Below, one piece after another: positions 25,721 to 34,945 of a DNA stretch of 64,000 bases. This DNA is from Mycobacterium palustre (GTDB lineage: Bacteria; Actinomycetota; Actinomycetes; Mycobacteriales; Mycobacteriaceae). Made by a program: the position numbers and the translations under genes. The DNA lies in contig NZ_LQPJ01000099.1 of assembly GCF_002101785.1 (NCBI RefSeq), positions 1-64,000 on the forward strand. Reading direction: 5' to 3'. A model generated the notes under the pieces. It was not told the origin of the DNA. It did no database searches and was given only the letters and a program-made list of their open reading frames with translations. Within the stretch, counting starts at the first letter, position 1. Every line of letters starts with the position of its first letter.

Positions 25721-27322
25721 GTGGTCGTGACCGTACTTCAGTCCGCCCTCGATCCGACGTCCCCCGCCTACGCCGACGCCGCGTCGACGGCGACCGCGCG
25801 GCTCGAGGAGATCGGCGCCGAACTCGCCAAAGCCCTTGCGGGCGGGGGCCCCAAGTATGTCGAGCGCCACCACGCGCGCGGCAAGCTGACCGCGCGGGAA
25901 CGCATCGAGCTGCTCGTCGATCCGGATTCGCCGTTTTTGGAGCTGAGCCCGTTGGCCGCCTACGGCAGCCCCTTCACGCTGGGTGCGAGCGTGGTGGTGG
26001 GCATCGGCGCGGTCGAGGGGGTGGAGTGCCTGATCGTGGCCAACGACCCCACCGTCAAGGGCGGCACCAGCAACCCGTGGACGTTGAAAAAGATCCTGCG
26101 CGCCAACCAAATCGCCTTCGAGAACCGGCTTCCCGTCATTTCCCTGGTGGAATCCGGTGGGGCCGACCTGCCGACCCAAAAGGAAATCTTCATCCCGGGC
26201 GGGCGGATGTTCCGCGACCTGACGCGCCTGTCGGCGGCCGGCATCCCGACCATCGCGCTGGTGTTCGGCAACTCCACCGCGGGCGGGGCCTACGTGCCCG
26301 GGATGTCGGACCACGTCGTGATGATCAAGGAACGCTCCAAGGTGTTTTTGGCCGGCCCCCCGCTGGTGAAGATGGCCACCGGCGAGGAATCCGACGACGA
26401 ATCCCTTGGCGGCGCCGAAATGCACTCTCGCGTCTCGGGTTTGGGCGACTACTTCGCCGTCGACGAGCTGGACGCCATCCGCATCGGGCGTCGCATCGTC
26501 GCCCGCCTCAACTGGGTCAAGCAGGGGCCGGCCCCCGGACCGGTCACCGAGCCGCTGTTCGACGCCGAGGAGCTGATCGGCATCGTGCCCGCTGACCTGC
26601 GCATCCCGTTCGACCCGCGCGAGGTGATCGCCCGCATCGTGGACGGCTCCGAGTTCGACGAATTCAAGGCCCTGTACGGCTCGTCCCTGGTGACCGGGTG
26701 GGCCCGCCTGCACGGCTACCCGCTGGGCATCCTGGCCAACGCCCGCGGCGTACTGTTCAGCGAGGAGTCGCAGAAGGCGACCCAGTTCATTCAGCTGGCC
26801 AACCGCTCCAACACGCCCTTGCTGTTCCTGCACAACACCACCGGCTACATGGTGGGCAAGGACTACGAAGAGGGCGGGATGATCAAGCACGGTTCGATGA
26901 TGATCAACGCCGTGTCCAACTCGACCGTCCCGCACATCTCGCTGCTCATCGGTGCGTCCTACGGCGCCGGGCATTACGGGATGTGCGGGCGGGCCTACGA
27001 CCCGCGTTTCCTGTTCGCCTGGCCCAGCGCCAAGGCCGCGGTGATGGGCGGCGCCCAGCTCTCGGGCGTGTTGTCGATCGTGGCGCGCGCGGCCGCCGAG
27101 GCCCGCGGGCAGGAATACGACGACGCGGCTGACGCTGCCATGCGCGCGGCGATAGAGGGCCAGATCGAGGCCGAGTCACTGCCGTTGGTGCTGTCTGGGA
27201 TGCTCTACGACGACGGGGTGATCGACCCCCGCGACACCCGCACCGTGCTGGGAATGTGCTTGTCCGCCATCGCCAATGGCCCGATCAAGGGGACGTCGAA
27301 CTTCGGCGTCTTCCGGATGTGA
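25721..27322 (+). CDS. accD2: Acyl-CoA carboxylase beta (carboxyltransferase) subunit AccD2
   Basis: The 533-residue carboxyltransferase has N- and C-terminal crotonase-like halves: ESGGADLPTQKEIFIPGG and GNSTAGGAYVPGMSD in the first, and GASYGAGHYGMCGRAYDPRF and SGVLSIVARAAAE in the second. The sequence is like the methylcrotonyl-/geranyl-CoA type rather than propionyl-CoA type. It transfers CO2 from carboxybiotin on AccA2 to an enoyl-CoA. It corresponds to Rv0974c. The start is GTG 25721 or the next in-frame GTG at 25727; a gap of 43 bp follows fadE13. It overlaps accA2 by 4 bp. Confidence 0.92.
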   Translation: MVVTVLQSALDPTSPAYADAASTATARLEEIGAELAKALAGGGPKYVERHHARGKLTARERIELLVDPDSPFLELSPLAAYGSPFTLGASVVVGIGAVEGVECLIVANDPTVKGGTSNPWTLKKILRANQIAFENRLPVISLVESGGADLPTQKEIFIPGGRMFRDLTRLSAAGIPTIALVFGNSTAGGAYVPGMSDHVVMIKERSKVFLAGPPLVKMATGEESDDESLGGAEMHSRVSGLGDYFAVDELDAIRIGRRIVARLNWVKQGPAPGPVTEPLFDAEELIGIVPADLRIPFDPREVIARIVDGSEFDEFKALYGSSLVTGWARLHGYPLGILANARGVLFSEESQKATQFIQLANRSNTPLLFLHNTTGYMVGKDYEEGGMIKHGSMMINAVSNSTVPHISLLIGASYGAGHYGMCGRAYDPRFLFAWPSAKAAVMGGAQLSGVLSIVARAAAEARGQEYDDAADAAMRAAIEGQIEAESLPLVLSGMLYDDGVIDPRDTRTVLGMCLSAIANGPIKGTSNFGVFRM

Positions 27323-29376
27323 GCGACATGGGAATCACCCGAGTGCTGGTCGCCAACCGCGGCGAGATCGCCCGGCGGGTGTTCGCGACCTGCCGGCGGC
27401 TTGGCCTTTCCACCGTCGCCGTCTACACCGACCCCGATGCCGCCGCGCCGCACGTCGCCGAGGCCGACGCCCGGGTCCGGCTCCCCAACACCGACGACTA
27501 CCTCAACGCGGAGGCGATCATCGCGGCCGCCCGCGCCGCCGACGCCGACGCGGTGCACCCCGGATACGGGTTCCTCTCGGAGAACGCCGATTTCGCGGCG
27601 GCCGTGCAGGCCGCGGGCCTGACATGGGTCGGGCCGCCCGTGGACGCGGTGCGCGCGATGGGTTCCAAGATCGAATCCAAGAAGCTGATGGCCGCCGCCG
27701 GGGTGCCGGTGCTCGACGAGCTCGACCCCGACACCGTCACCGAGGCGCAGCTGCCGGTGCTGGTGAAGGCGTCCGCGGGCGGCGGCGGCCGCGGGATGCG
27801 GGTGGTGCGCGAATTAGCCGCCCTGCCAGGCGAAGTCGAGGCGGCGCGCCGGGAGGCTCAGTCGGCGTTCGGCGACCCGACCGTGTTTTGTGAGCGCTAC
27901 CTGCCCACCGGACACCACATCGAGGTCCAGGTCATGGCCGACGGCCACGGCACGGTGTGGGCCGTCGGCGAACGGGAGTGCTCGATCCAGCGCCGGCACC
28001 AGAAGATCATCGAGGAGGCGCCGTCGCCGCTGGTCGAGCGCACACCGGGCATGCGCGCCAGGCTGTTCGACGCCGCCCGGCTGGCGGCCGGCGCGATCGG
28101 CTACACCGGGGCGGGCACGGTGGAGTTCCTGGCCGACCCAAATTCCCAAGAAGGCGAGTTCTACTTCCTGGAAATGAACACCCGCCTGCAGGTCGAGCAC
28201 CCGGTCACCGAGGAGACGACCGGCCTCGACCTCGTCGAGCTGCAGCTCGCGGTCGCCGACGGCGAGCGGCTGGCCCCCGAACCGCCTGCCTCCCAAGGGC
28301 ATTCGATCGAGGCCCGCCTCTACGCCGAGGACCCCGCGCATGGCTGGCAGCCGCAGGCCGGGCTGGTGCACGCGATCGACGTGCCGGGAGTGCGCGCCGA
28401 GTTCGGCACGCTGGGCCACCGCACCGGCATCCGGCTGGACTCCGGAATCGTCGACGGCTCGGTGGTGTCGATCCATTACGACCCGATGCTGGCCAAGGTC
28501 GTCTCCTACGCCCCGACGCGCCGCCGGGCCGCGCTGGTGCTGGCCGACGCGCTGACCCGCGCGCGCCTGCACGGCCTGCGCACCAACCGCGAGCTGCTGG
28601 TGAACGTGCTGCGCCACCGGGCGTTCCTCGACGGCGCCACCGACACCGCGTTTTTCGACACCCACGGCTTGGCCGAGCTGTCGGCGCCGCTGGCCGACGC
28701 CGCCACCGTCCGGCTGTCGGCCGTCGCCGCCGCGCTCGCCGACGCCGCGCACAACCGCGCCCATGCCGCGGTGCTGGGCTCGATCCCCAGCGGCTGGCGC
28801 AACCTGCCGTCGGGCTACCAGGTCAAAACCTTCCGCGACGACGGGGGAACCGAGCACCGCGTCGAATATCGGTTCGGCAGAACCGGTTTGGAACTTGCCG
28901 GTGACGCGACGGTGCGGCTCGTCGCGTCCGCGCCGGACCAGGTGGTGCTGGCCGATGCCGGCGTCGACCGCGGCTTCACCGTGCACCGCTACGGCCCCGA
29001 CGTCTACGTCGATTCCGCGCGCGGACCGGTCCACCTGATCGCCCTGCCCCGCTTCCCAGAGCCGGGATCGACCCTCGAAAAGGGCTCCCTGGTGGCGCCC
29101 ATGCCCGGCAACGTCATCCGCCTCGGCGCCGCCGTCGGCGACACCGTCACCGCCGGGCAGCCGCTGATCTGGCTCGAGGCGATGAAGATGGAACACACCA
29201 TCGCCGCGCCGGTCGACGGCGTGCTCGCCGAGCTCCACGTCGATACCGGTCAGCAAGTCGAGGTGGGCACCGTCCTCGCAGTGATCGCAAGCGCGGCGCA
29301 GCCGGGCGCGGCGGATCACGACCAGCCAAACCTCGCACGCGTGGAAGCGCCGCAAGCAGAAGGAGATTCGCCGTGA
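27319..29376 (+). CDS. accA2: Acyl-CoA carboxylase alpha subunit AccA2 (biotin carboxylase + BCCP)
   Basis: The 685-residue protein starts with an ATP-grasp biotin carboxylase domain (VLVANRGEIARRVF; KASAGGGGRGMR; EMNTRLQVEHPVTEE; EARLYAEDPA). A linker (about residues 460-600) follows, then a C-terminal biotinyl domain with LEAMKMEHT, whose Lys carries biotin. It forms a complex with AccD2. It corresponds to Rv0973c. The likely start is the GTG at 27319 overlapping the accD2 stop (GTGA); ATG 27328 is an alternative three codons in. The last four bases overlap fadE12. Confidence 0.93.
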   Translation: MSDMGITRVLVANRGEIARRVFATCRRLGLSTVAVYTDPDAAAPHVAEADARVRLPNTDDYLNAEAIIAAARAADADAVHPGYGFLSENADFAAAVQAAGLTWVGPPVDAVRAMGSKIESKKLMAAAGVPVLDELDPDTVTEAQLPVLVKASAGGGGRGMRVVRELAALPGEVEAARREAQSAFGDPTVFCERYLPTGHHIEVQVMADGHGTVWAVGERECSIQRRHQKIIEEAPSPLVERTPGMRARLFDAARLAAGAIGYTGAGTVEFLADPNSQEGEFYFLEMNTRLQVEHPVTEETTGLDLVELQLAVADGERLAPEPPASQGHSIEARLYAEDPAHGWQPQAGLVHAIDVPGVRAEFGTLGHRTGIRLDSGIVDGSVVSIHYDPMLAKVVSYAPTRRRAALVLADALTRARLHGLRTNRELLVNVLRHRAFLDGATDTAFFDTHGLAELSAPLADAATVRLSAVAAALADAAHNRAHAAVLGSIPSGWRNLPSGYQVKTFRDDGGTEHRVEYRFGRTGLELAGDATVRLVASAPDQVVLADAGVDRGFTVHRYGPDVYVDSARGPVHLIALPRFPEPGSTLEKGSLVAPMPGNVIRLGAAVGDTVTAGQPLIWLEAMKMEHTIAAPVDGVLAELHVDTGQQVEVGTVLAVIASAAQPGAADHDQPNLARVEAPQAEGDSP

Positions 29377-30539
29377 CCGACACCAGCTTCATCGAGAACG
29401 AGGAACGCCGGGCCCTGCGCAAGGCGGTGGCCGAGTGGGCGTCCAACTACGGCAGCGAGTACTACCTGAAGAAGGCCCGCGCCCACGAGCACACCACCGA
29501 ACTGTGGGCGGAGGCGGGCAAACTCGGCTTCCTCGGCGTCAACCTGCCCGAGGAGTACGGCGGCGGCGGCGCCGGCATTTACGAACTGTCGCTGGTGATG
29601 GAGGAAATGGCGGCCGCCGGCAGCGCGCTGCTGCTGATGGTGGTCTCCCCCGCCATCAACGGCACCATCATCAGCAAGTTCGGCACCGAAGAACAAAAGA
29701 AGCGCTGGATCCCGGCCATCGCCGACGGCTCGCTCACGATGGCGTTCGCCATCACCGAGCCGGACGCCGGATCCAACTCGCACAAGATCATCACGACCGC
29801 CCGCCGCGACGGGGGCGACTGGATCCTCAAGGGCCAGAAGGTTTTCATCTCGGGCGTCGACCAGGCGCAGGCGGTGCTGGTGGTGGCCCGGACCGAGGAG
29901 GCGAAGACGGGCAAGCTCCGGCCGGCGCTGTTCGTCGTGCCCACGGACGCGCCCGGATTCGCCTACACGCCGATCGAAATGGAGCTTATCAGCCCGGAGC
30001 GTCAGTTCCAGGTGTTCCTCGACGACGTCCGGCTGCCCAGCGACGCGCTGGTGGGCGCCGAGGACGCCGCCATCGCCCAGCTTTTCGCCGGCTTGAACCC
30101 CGAGCGGATCATGGGCGCGGCGAGCTCGGTGGGCATGGGGCGGTTCGCGCTGGAAAAGGCCGTCGACTACGTCAAGACCCGCCAGGTGTGGGGCACGCCC
30201 ATCGGCGCCCACCAGGGGCTGTCACATCCGTTGGCGCAGTGCCACATCGAGGTCCAGCTGGCCAAGCTGATGATGCAGAAGGCGGCGACGCTCTACGACA
30301 GCGGCGACGACATGGGCGCCGCCGAGGCCGCCAACATGGCCAAGTACGCCGCCGCCGAGGCGGCCACCCGTTCGGTGGACCAGGCCGTGCAGTCCATGGG
30401 CGGCAACGGGTTGACCAAGGAGTACGGCGTCGCCGCGATGCTGGCCTCGGCCCGGCTGGGCCGGATCGCCCCGATCAGCCGCGAGATGGTCCTGAACTTC
30501 GTCGCGCAGACGTCGCTGGGCCTGCCCCGAAGCTACTGA
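29373..30539 (+). CDS. fadE12: Acyl-CoA dehydrogenase FadE12
   Basis: The 388-residue ACAD starts with GTG 29373, overlapping the accA2 stop, and has GAGATT-like AGAAGGAGA Shine-Dalgarno bases upstream. Motifs include AITEPDAGSNSHK, GQKVFISGVDQAQ and, near the C-terminus, QAVQSMGGNGLTKEYGVA. It corresponds to Rv0972c. It is a second dehydrogenase in the same operon, so the pathway probably has two oxidation steps, or two chain-length or branching specificities. The substrate is not determined by sequence. Confidence 0.9.
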   Translation: MTDTSFIENEERRALRKAVAEWASNYGSEYYLKKARAHEHTTELWAEAGKLGFLGVNLPEEYGGGGAGIYELSLVMEEMAAAGSALLLMVVSPAINGTIISKFGTEEQKKRWIPAIADGSLTMAFAITEPDAGSNSHKIITTARRDGGDWILKGQKVFISGVDQAQAVLVVARTEEAKTGKLRPALFVVPTDAPGFAYTPIEMELISPERQFQVFLDDVRLPSDALVGAEDAAIAQLFAGLNPERIMGAASSVGMGRFALEKAVDYVKTRQVWGTPIGAHQGLSHPLAQCHIEVQLAKLMMQKAATLYDSGDDMGAAEAANMAKYAAAEAATRSVDQAVQSMGGNGLTKEYGVAAMLASARLGRIAPISREMVLNFVAQTSLGLPRSY

Positions 30540-31336
30540 TGGACAGCCTCGTCGAATACGCCGGCCCGGCCGACGCCGGTGGGCCGTTCGCGCGGCTGAC
30601 GCTGAACTCGCCGCACAATCGCAACGCGCTTTCGACCGCGCTCGTCGAGCAGCTGCACCAGGGGCTGCGGGACGCCGCCGCCGATCCCGGCGTGCGGGCG
30701 GTGGTGCTGGGCCACACCGGCGGCACGTTCTGCGCCGGGGCGGACCTCGGCGAGGCCAGCGGGGGCGACCCTCTTTCGCTGGCGGAGGCCCGGGCCCGGG
30801 AACTGACGGCGCTGCTGCGCGCCATCGTCTCCGCCCCGCTGCCGGTGATCGCCGCCGTCGACGGGCACGTCCGGGCCGGCGGCTTCGGCCTGGTCGGCGC
30901 CTGCGACATCGCCGTCGCCGGCCCGCGCAGCACCTTCGCGCTGACCGAAGCCCGCATCGGCGTGGCCCCGGCGATCATCTCGCTGACGCTGCTGCCGAAA
31001 CTGGCGCCGCGCGCGGCGGCCCGCTACTACCTCACCGGCGAGACCTTCGACGCGGCGACGGCCGCGGACATCGGCCTGGTGACGATGGCGGTCGACGACG
31101 TCGAGGCCGCGGTGCGGCAGCTGGTCGCCGACGTGAGCCGCGGTTCGCCGCAGGGCCTTGCGGCGTCGAAGGCGCTGACGACGGCCGCCGTGCTGGCGGG
31201 CTTCGACCGGGACGCCGAGCGGCTCACCGAGGAGTCGGCGCGGCTGTTCGTATCCGACGAGGCCCGCGAAGGCATGCTGGCATTCCTGCAAAAGCGCCCG
31301 CCCAGTTGGGCGCCCGCTGAGGGGGCCGCCGATTAA
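30539..31336 (+). CDS. echA7: Enoyl-CoA hydratase/isomerase EchA7
   Basis: The 265-residue crotonase begins MDSLVEYAGPADAGGPFARL. The oxyanion-hole segments are GGTFCAGADLGEAS and AAVDGHVRAGGFGLVGACD, and AEARIGVAPAIISL carries the catalytic region. It resembles methylglutaconyl-/isohexenylglutaconyl-CoA hydratases, as expected beside an enoyl-CoA carboxylase. It corresponds to Rv0971c. ATG 30539 overlaps the fadE12 stop (TGATG). It is the last gene of the operon; no HMG-CoA-lyase-like gene follows in the window. Confidence 0.9.
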   Translation: MDSLVEYAGPADAGGPFARLTLNSPHNRNALSTALVEQLHQGLRDAAADPGVRAVVLGHTGGTFCAGADLGEASGGDPLSLAEARARELTALLRAIVSAPLPVIAAVDGHVRAGGFGLVGACDIAVAGPRSTFALTEARIGVAPAIISLTLLPKLAPRAAARYYLTGETFDAATAADIGLVTMAVDDVEAAVRQLVADVSRGSPQGLAASKALTTAAVLAGFDRDAERLTEESARLFVSDEAREGMLAFLQKRPPSWAPAEGAAD

Positions 31337-31408
31337 GCCGGCGCCGGACGGAAGGTTGCAGTTTAGCCAACCCTCTTGCAGCGAAACCTGGACGTCGTAC
31401 GCTCATGG

Positions 31409-32014
31409 ATGATGAGCAACCCAGCACAGCGCGATGCGAAGGACACGCGCGACCAAACGTCGCGCGCGGCCGACACCGATCGCATCCAGCTGGCGCAGTT
31501 GCTGGCGTACGCGGCCGAGCAGGGCCGGCTGCAGCTCAAGGACTACGAAGACCGCCTGACCAAGGCGTACGCGGCCACCACGTATGAGGAGCTGGACGAG
31601 CTCCGGGCCGACCTGCCGGGCACCGCGTTGAGCCCGCGCAGGGGCGGCAAACCCAATCCGGCGCCGTCGATGTTGTTGCTCGCGCTGATGAGCGGGTTCG
31701 AGCGCCGCGGCCGGTGGAACGTCCCCAAGAAGCTGACCACCTTCACGTTCTGGGGCAGCGGGGTGGTGGACCTGCGCTACGCCGACTTCACCTCGACCGA
31801 GGTCGAGATCCACGCGATCTCGATCATGGGCGCCCAGAGCATCCTGCTGCCGCCCGAAGTCAACGTTGAGATCCGCGGCCGCGGCGTGATGGGCGGCTTC
31901 GACCACGAAGTCCTGGGCCAGGGCACACCCGGCGCGCCGAAGGTGAAGATTCGCGGCTTTTCGCTATGGGGCGGCGTGGGCATCCGGCGCAAGGCCCGCA
32001 GGCATCGCCCCTAG
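31409..32014 (+). CDS. DUF1707 domain protein (Rv0966c homologue)
   Basis: The 201-residue protein has an N-terminal DUF1707 domain (about residues 20-75) with TDRIQLAQLLAYAAEQGRL followed by YEDRLTKAYAATTYEELDELRADLPG. The C-terminal part is a beta-helix-like, LiaF-type region with repeated short strands (IHAISIMGAQSILLPPEV, RGRGVMGGFDHEV). No clear membrane helix is present, unlike many DUF1707 proteins. Start ATG 31409 or 31412. It lies 72 bp after echA7, so it may have its own promoter. The function is unknown; related proteins bear on envelope stress responses. Confidence 0.8.
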   Translation: MMSNPAQRDAKDTRDQTSRAADTDRIQLAQLLAYAAEQGRLQLKDYEDRLTKAYAATTYEELDELRADLPGTALSPRRGGKPNPAPSMLLLALMSGFERRGRWNVPKKLTTFTFWGSGVVDLRYADFTSTEVEIHAISIMGAQSILLPPEVNVEIRGRGVMGGFDHEVLGQGTPGAPKVKIRGFSLWGGVGIRRKARRHRP

Positions 32015-32049
32015 CGGCACCTCTCAGCGCAGAAGCGTTGTGCCCACGG

Positions 32050-32898
32050 TCATTTGGGCACGTAGTCGAATTCGTCCGGGTGGGGGCCCGTCCTGCCCGA
32101 TTCGCCCTTGTCCAGCGCCGAGATGGCGTCCATGTCGGGATCGTCCAGCTCGAAGTCGAACAGCTCGAAGTTGGCTTTGATCCGTTCCGGCGTAACGGAT
32201 TTCGGGAACACGATGTCGCCCCGCTGGATGTGCCAGCGCAGCACCACCTGTGCGGGTGATTTGCCACGCGCGTCGGCGATGCGGGTGATCACCGGGTCGT
32301 CGAGCACCTTGCCCTGGGCGATCGGCGACCACGCCTCGGTGGCGATGCCGTGGTCGCGTCCGTAGGCGCGGACCTGCTCGTTGCCGAAGTAGGGGTGGAC
32401 CTCGATCTGGTTGACCGAGGGGACGGTGTCGGTGTCGCCGGCGAGCCGATCGAGGTGTGCCGGTTGGAAGTTCGAGACGCCGATGCTGCGCGCGCGCCCG
32501 TCCTTGGCGAACTCCTCGAGCACCTTCCACGTCGACACGAAGTCCCCGCCATACAGGGTGGGCAGCGGCCAGTGGATGAGGAACAGGTCGACGTAGTCCG
32601 AACCGAGGGCCTCCAGTGTCTTGTCGAACGCGCGGCGCGCGTCGTCGGGCTTGTGAAATCCGTTGTTGAGCTTGCTGGTGATGAACACGTCGGCGCGGTC
32701 GAGGCCGGCGTCACGCACCCCTTGCCCGACTTCCTTTTCGTTGCCGTACATTTCGGCGGTGTCGATATGGCGGTAGCCGATGTCGAGGGCGCGCTTGACC
32801 GCCTCGGCGGTCTCGTCGGGCTTGATCTGAAACACGCCGAAGCCAAGCTGCGGAATGCGCACACCGTCGTTGAGTTCGATCGTTGGAACGCTGGTCAT
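32050..32898 (-). CDS. Aldo/keto reductase (AKR5-like)
   Basis: The 282-residue (beta/alpha)8 NADPH-dependent reductase carries the AKR catalytic tetrad Asp and Tyr in HIDTAEMYGNE, Lys in FITSKLNN and His in FLIHWPLP. The cofactor-binding C-terminal part is FPKSVTPERIKANFELFDF. It likely reduces aldehydes, methylglyoxal or 2,5-diketo-gluconate-type carbonyls. The ATG at 32898 follows AAGGAGGAGACCCC. It is flanked by the AAA/VWA pair on the same strand, 61 bp away, and converges on the DUF1707 gene. Confidence 0.9.
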   Translation of the reverse strand: MTSVPTIELNDGVRIPQLGFGVFQIKPDETAEAVKRALDIGYRHIDTAEMYGNEKEVGQGVRDAGLDRADVFITSKLNNGFHKPDDARRAFDKTLEALGSDYVDLFLIHWPLPTLYGGDFVSTWKVLEEFAKDGRARSIGVSNFQPAHLDRLAGDTDTVPSVNQIEVHPYFGNEQVRAYGRDHGIATEAWSPIAQGKVLDDPVITRIADARGKSPAQVVLRWHIQRGDIVFPKSVTPERIKANFELFDFELDDPDMDAISALDKGESGRTGPHPDEFDYVPK

Positions 32899-32959
32899 GG
32901 GGTCTCCTCCTTCGTCGTCCGTCTGCCCGGTCGAAAGAAAGTCATGCGTGGTGACGCGC

Positions 32960-34945
32960 TCAGCGACGGCGTCGCGACCGCAGGTAGTCGCCCACCACCG
33001 CGGCCCCCAGGCCGTCCAGATCGGGCACCACCACGCGGCCCTCGACGCGCCGCGCGACCTGGTCGATGAACCGCGCCAGGCCCGGGTCGCTGCCGAGCCG
33101 GAAGATCGTCACCTGCGCGCCGAGGCGCGCCATGTCGTCGAACCCGCGCACGGTGTGGGCGATGGTCCGCGGGTGCGGCGGGTAATCGAAAAACACCGCC
33201 GAGCCCTCGCCGTCGAAGTCCTCGAGGTGCGCGGTCGGCTCGCCGTCGGTCACCACCAGCACGACGGGCTGCGCGTTGGGATGGCGCCGCAGGTGACGCC
33301 CCGCCAGCGCCAGCGCGTGATGCAGGTTGGTGCCCTGCTCGTAGACACCCTCCAGACCGGTGAGCTCCGCGGCCGTCACCGTGCGGGCGTAACGGCCGAA
33401 CGCGATGATCTGCAACGCATCCGAGCGAAATCGCGTGCACACCAGGTGGTTGAGCGCCAGGGCCGTCTGCTTCATCGGCAGCCACCGGTTCTCCATCACC
33501 ATCGAAAACGAGGTGTCCACCAACAGCGCGACCGCGGCCTGCGTGCGGGTCTCCGTCTCGGACACCTCGACGTCGTCGACGGTGATCCGCAGGGGCCATT
33601 CGGCGGTGGCGGTTCCCGCCTGGCGCAGCACCGCGTTGGTCAGCGTGCGGGAGATGTTCCACGGCTCGGTGTCACCGAACTGCCAGGGCCGCGTCGCACC
33701 GGTCAGCTCGCCGGCCGCCCCCGCCCGGCGGTGGTCCCGCTCGCCGCGGCGGCCCGAAAGCTGTTGCGCCACATCGCGCAACGCCGTCTCGCCGAGCCGC
33801 CGCATGGCCTTCGGGGACAGCCGCCACTGGCCGTCGGAGCCGCGATCCAAAAACCCTTGATTGACCAGCGCGCGTTCCAGCTCGGCCAGCGTGCGCGCGT
33901 CGACGGCCGCGTCGTCGCCGAGCTGGCGGGCCAGCGCGTCGAGGTCGACGTCGTCCATCGTGGCGCCCGGATAGCTCTGGGACAGCTGCTCGGCGAGCTG
34001 CTCGAGCTCGGCGATGTCCGACAGCGCCTGCGTGCCCTCGCCCATGCCGAACGGGTTGTCGCCGGAGAACTGCTCGGAGCCCGTCCAGTCCTCACCCGGC
34101 CGGGCGGCCTGCAGGTGCGCGTCGAGCCGGTTCAACGCCTGCATCAGCGCGGGGGAGCCAAACGCCTGCTGCGCCAACGCATCCAGCTCGGCGCGCTGCT
34201 CGGGGCTCAGGCTGTTGCGGAAGCGCTGCGCGGCGGCGGCGCGCTTGGCCAGCGAGTCCAGCAGTTCCTCGACGTTGCGGGGGTTCTCCGGGAAGAACTC
34301 CCCGTGCTTGTCCATGAAGTCGTCGAAGTCCTGCTGGGTGTCCTCGCCGCGGGCGTGCTTGTCCAGCAGCCCGTTGAGGTCGTCCAGCATCTCGTTGACG
34401 CGCTGGCGATCCTCGTCGGTGGCCCCCTCCAGCGCCTGCTTCATGCCCGCGAAGCGCTGGTCGAGCATCTCGCGGCCCAGCAAATCCCTGATCTGCTCGT
34501 ACTTTTCGCGCGCCTCGGCGCTGCGCCAGTTGTAGTCGGAGAGCTCCTGCACGGCCTTGGCCGGCGACGCCGGCAGCGCGTCCAGTTGCAGCTCGCCGAA
34601 GCGGGCGTCGTCGTCCAGGGCGCGCGCCAGCTCCTTGCGTTCGGCCAGCACCGCCTCGTCGAGCAGTTTCTTGATCTCCTGCAGGGTGCCGTCTAAATTG
34701 TTGCGCCGCAACAGGTCCCGCCGGCGGCGATTCGCCTCGGCCGCGAGCTGGTCGGCCCCGCGCATGTTCTGGGTGCCGCGGCGCAGCAACTCGGAGAGCG
34801 CGCGGCGCGGCGAGGTGCCGGCCATGACGTCCTGGCCGATCTGTTCGAGCGCCTCGCGCAGGTCCACCGGCGGCGCCAGCGGGTCGGGCCCGCCGGTGTA
34901 CGCCGAGTATCGCGACGAATGGCCTTTCGAAAAAGGTTTAGCCAT
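32960..34945 (-). CDS. VWA-domain protein (Rv0959 homologue)
   Basis: The 661-residue protein has a long helical, charged N-terminal and middle part (residues 1 to about 430, with heptad-rich coiled-coil-like stretches). A C-terminal von Willebrand A domain follows, with the MIDAS motif DTSFS (in LLVDTSFSMVMENRW), a Thr in the EQGTNLHHAL segment and an Asp in LVVTDGEPT. It is the partner of the AAA+ protein encoded just upstream, with an 8 bp overlap. MoxR-AAA+/VWA pairs act like Mg-chelatase or as metal-insertion chaperones; the client here is unknown. The start is ATG 34945. Confidence 0.87.
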   Translation of the reverse strand: MAKPFSKGHSSRYSAYTGGPDPLAPPVDLREALEQIGQDVMAGTSPRRALSELLRRGTQNMRGADQLAAEANRRRRDLLRRNNLDGTLQEIKKLLDEAVLAERKELARALDDDARFGELQLDALPASPAKAVQELSDYNWRSAEAREKYEQIRDLLGREMLDQRFAGMKQALEGATDEDRQRVNEMLDDLNGLLDKHARGEDTQQDFDDFMDKHGEFFPENPRNVEELLDSLAKRAAAAQRFRNSLSPEQRAELDALAQQAFGSPALMQALNRLDAHLQAARPGEDWTGSEQFSGDNPFGMGEGTQALSDIAELEQLAEQLSQSYPGATMDDVDLDALARQLGDDAAVDARTLAELERALVNQGFLDRGSDGQWRLSPKAMRRLGETALRDVAQQLSGRRGERDHRRAGAAGELTGATRPWQFGDTEPWNISRTLTNAVLRQAGTATAEWPLRITVDDVEVSETETRTQAAVALLVDTSFSMVMENRWLPMKQTALALNHLVCTRFRSDALQIIAFGRYARTVTAAELTGLEGVYEQGTNLHHALALAGRHLRRHPNAQPVVLVVTDGEPTAHLEDFDGEGSAVFFDYPPHPRTIAHTVRGFDDMARLGAQVTIFRLGSDPGLARFIDQVARRVEGRVVVPDLDGLGAAVVGDYLRSRRRR

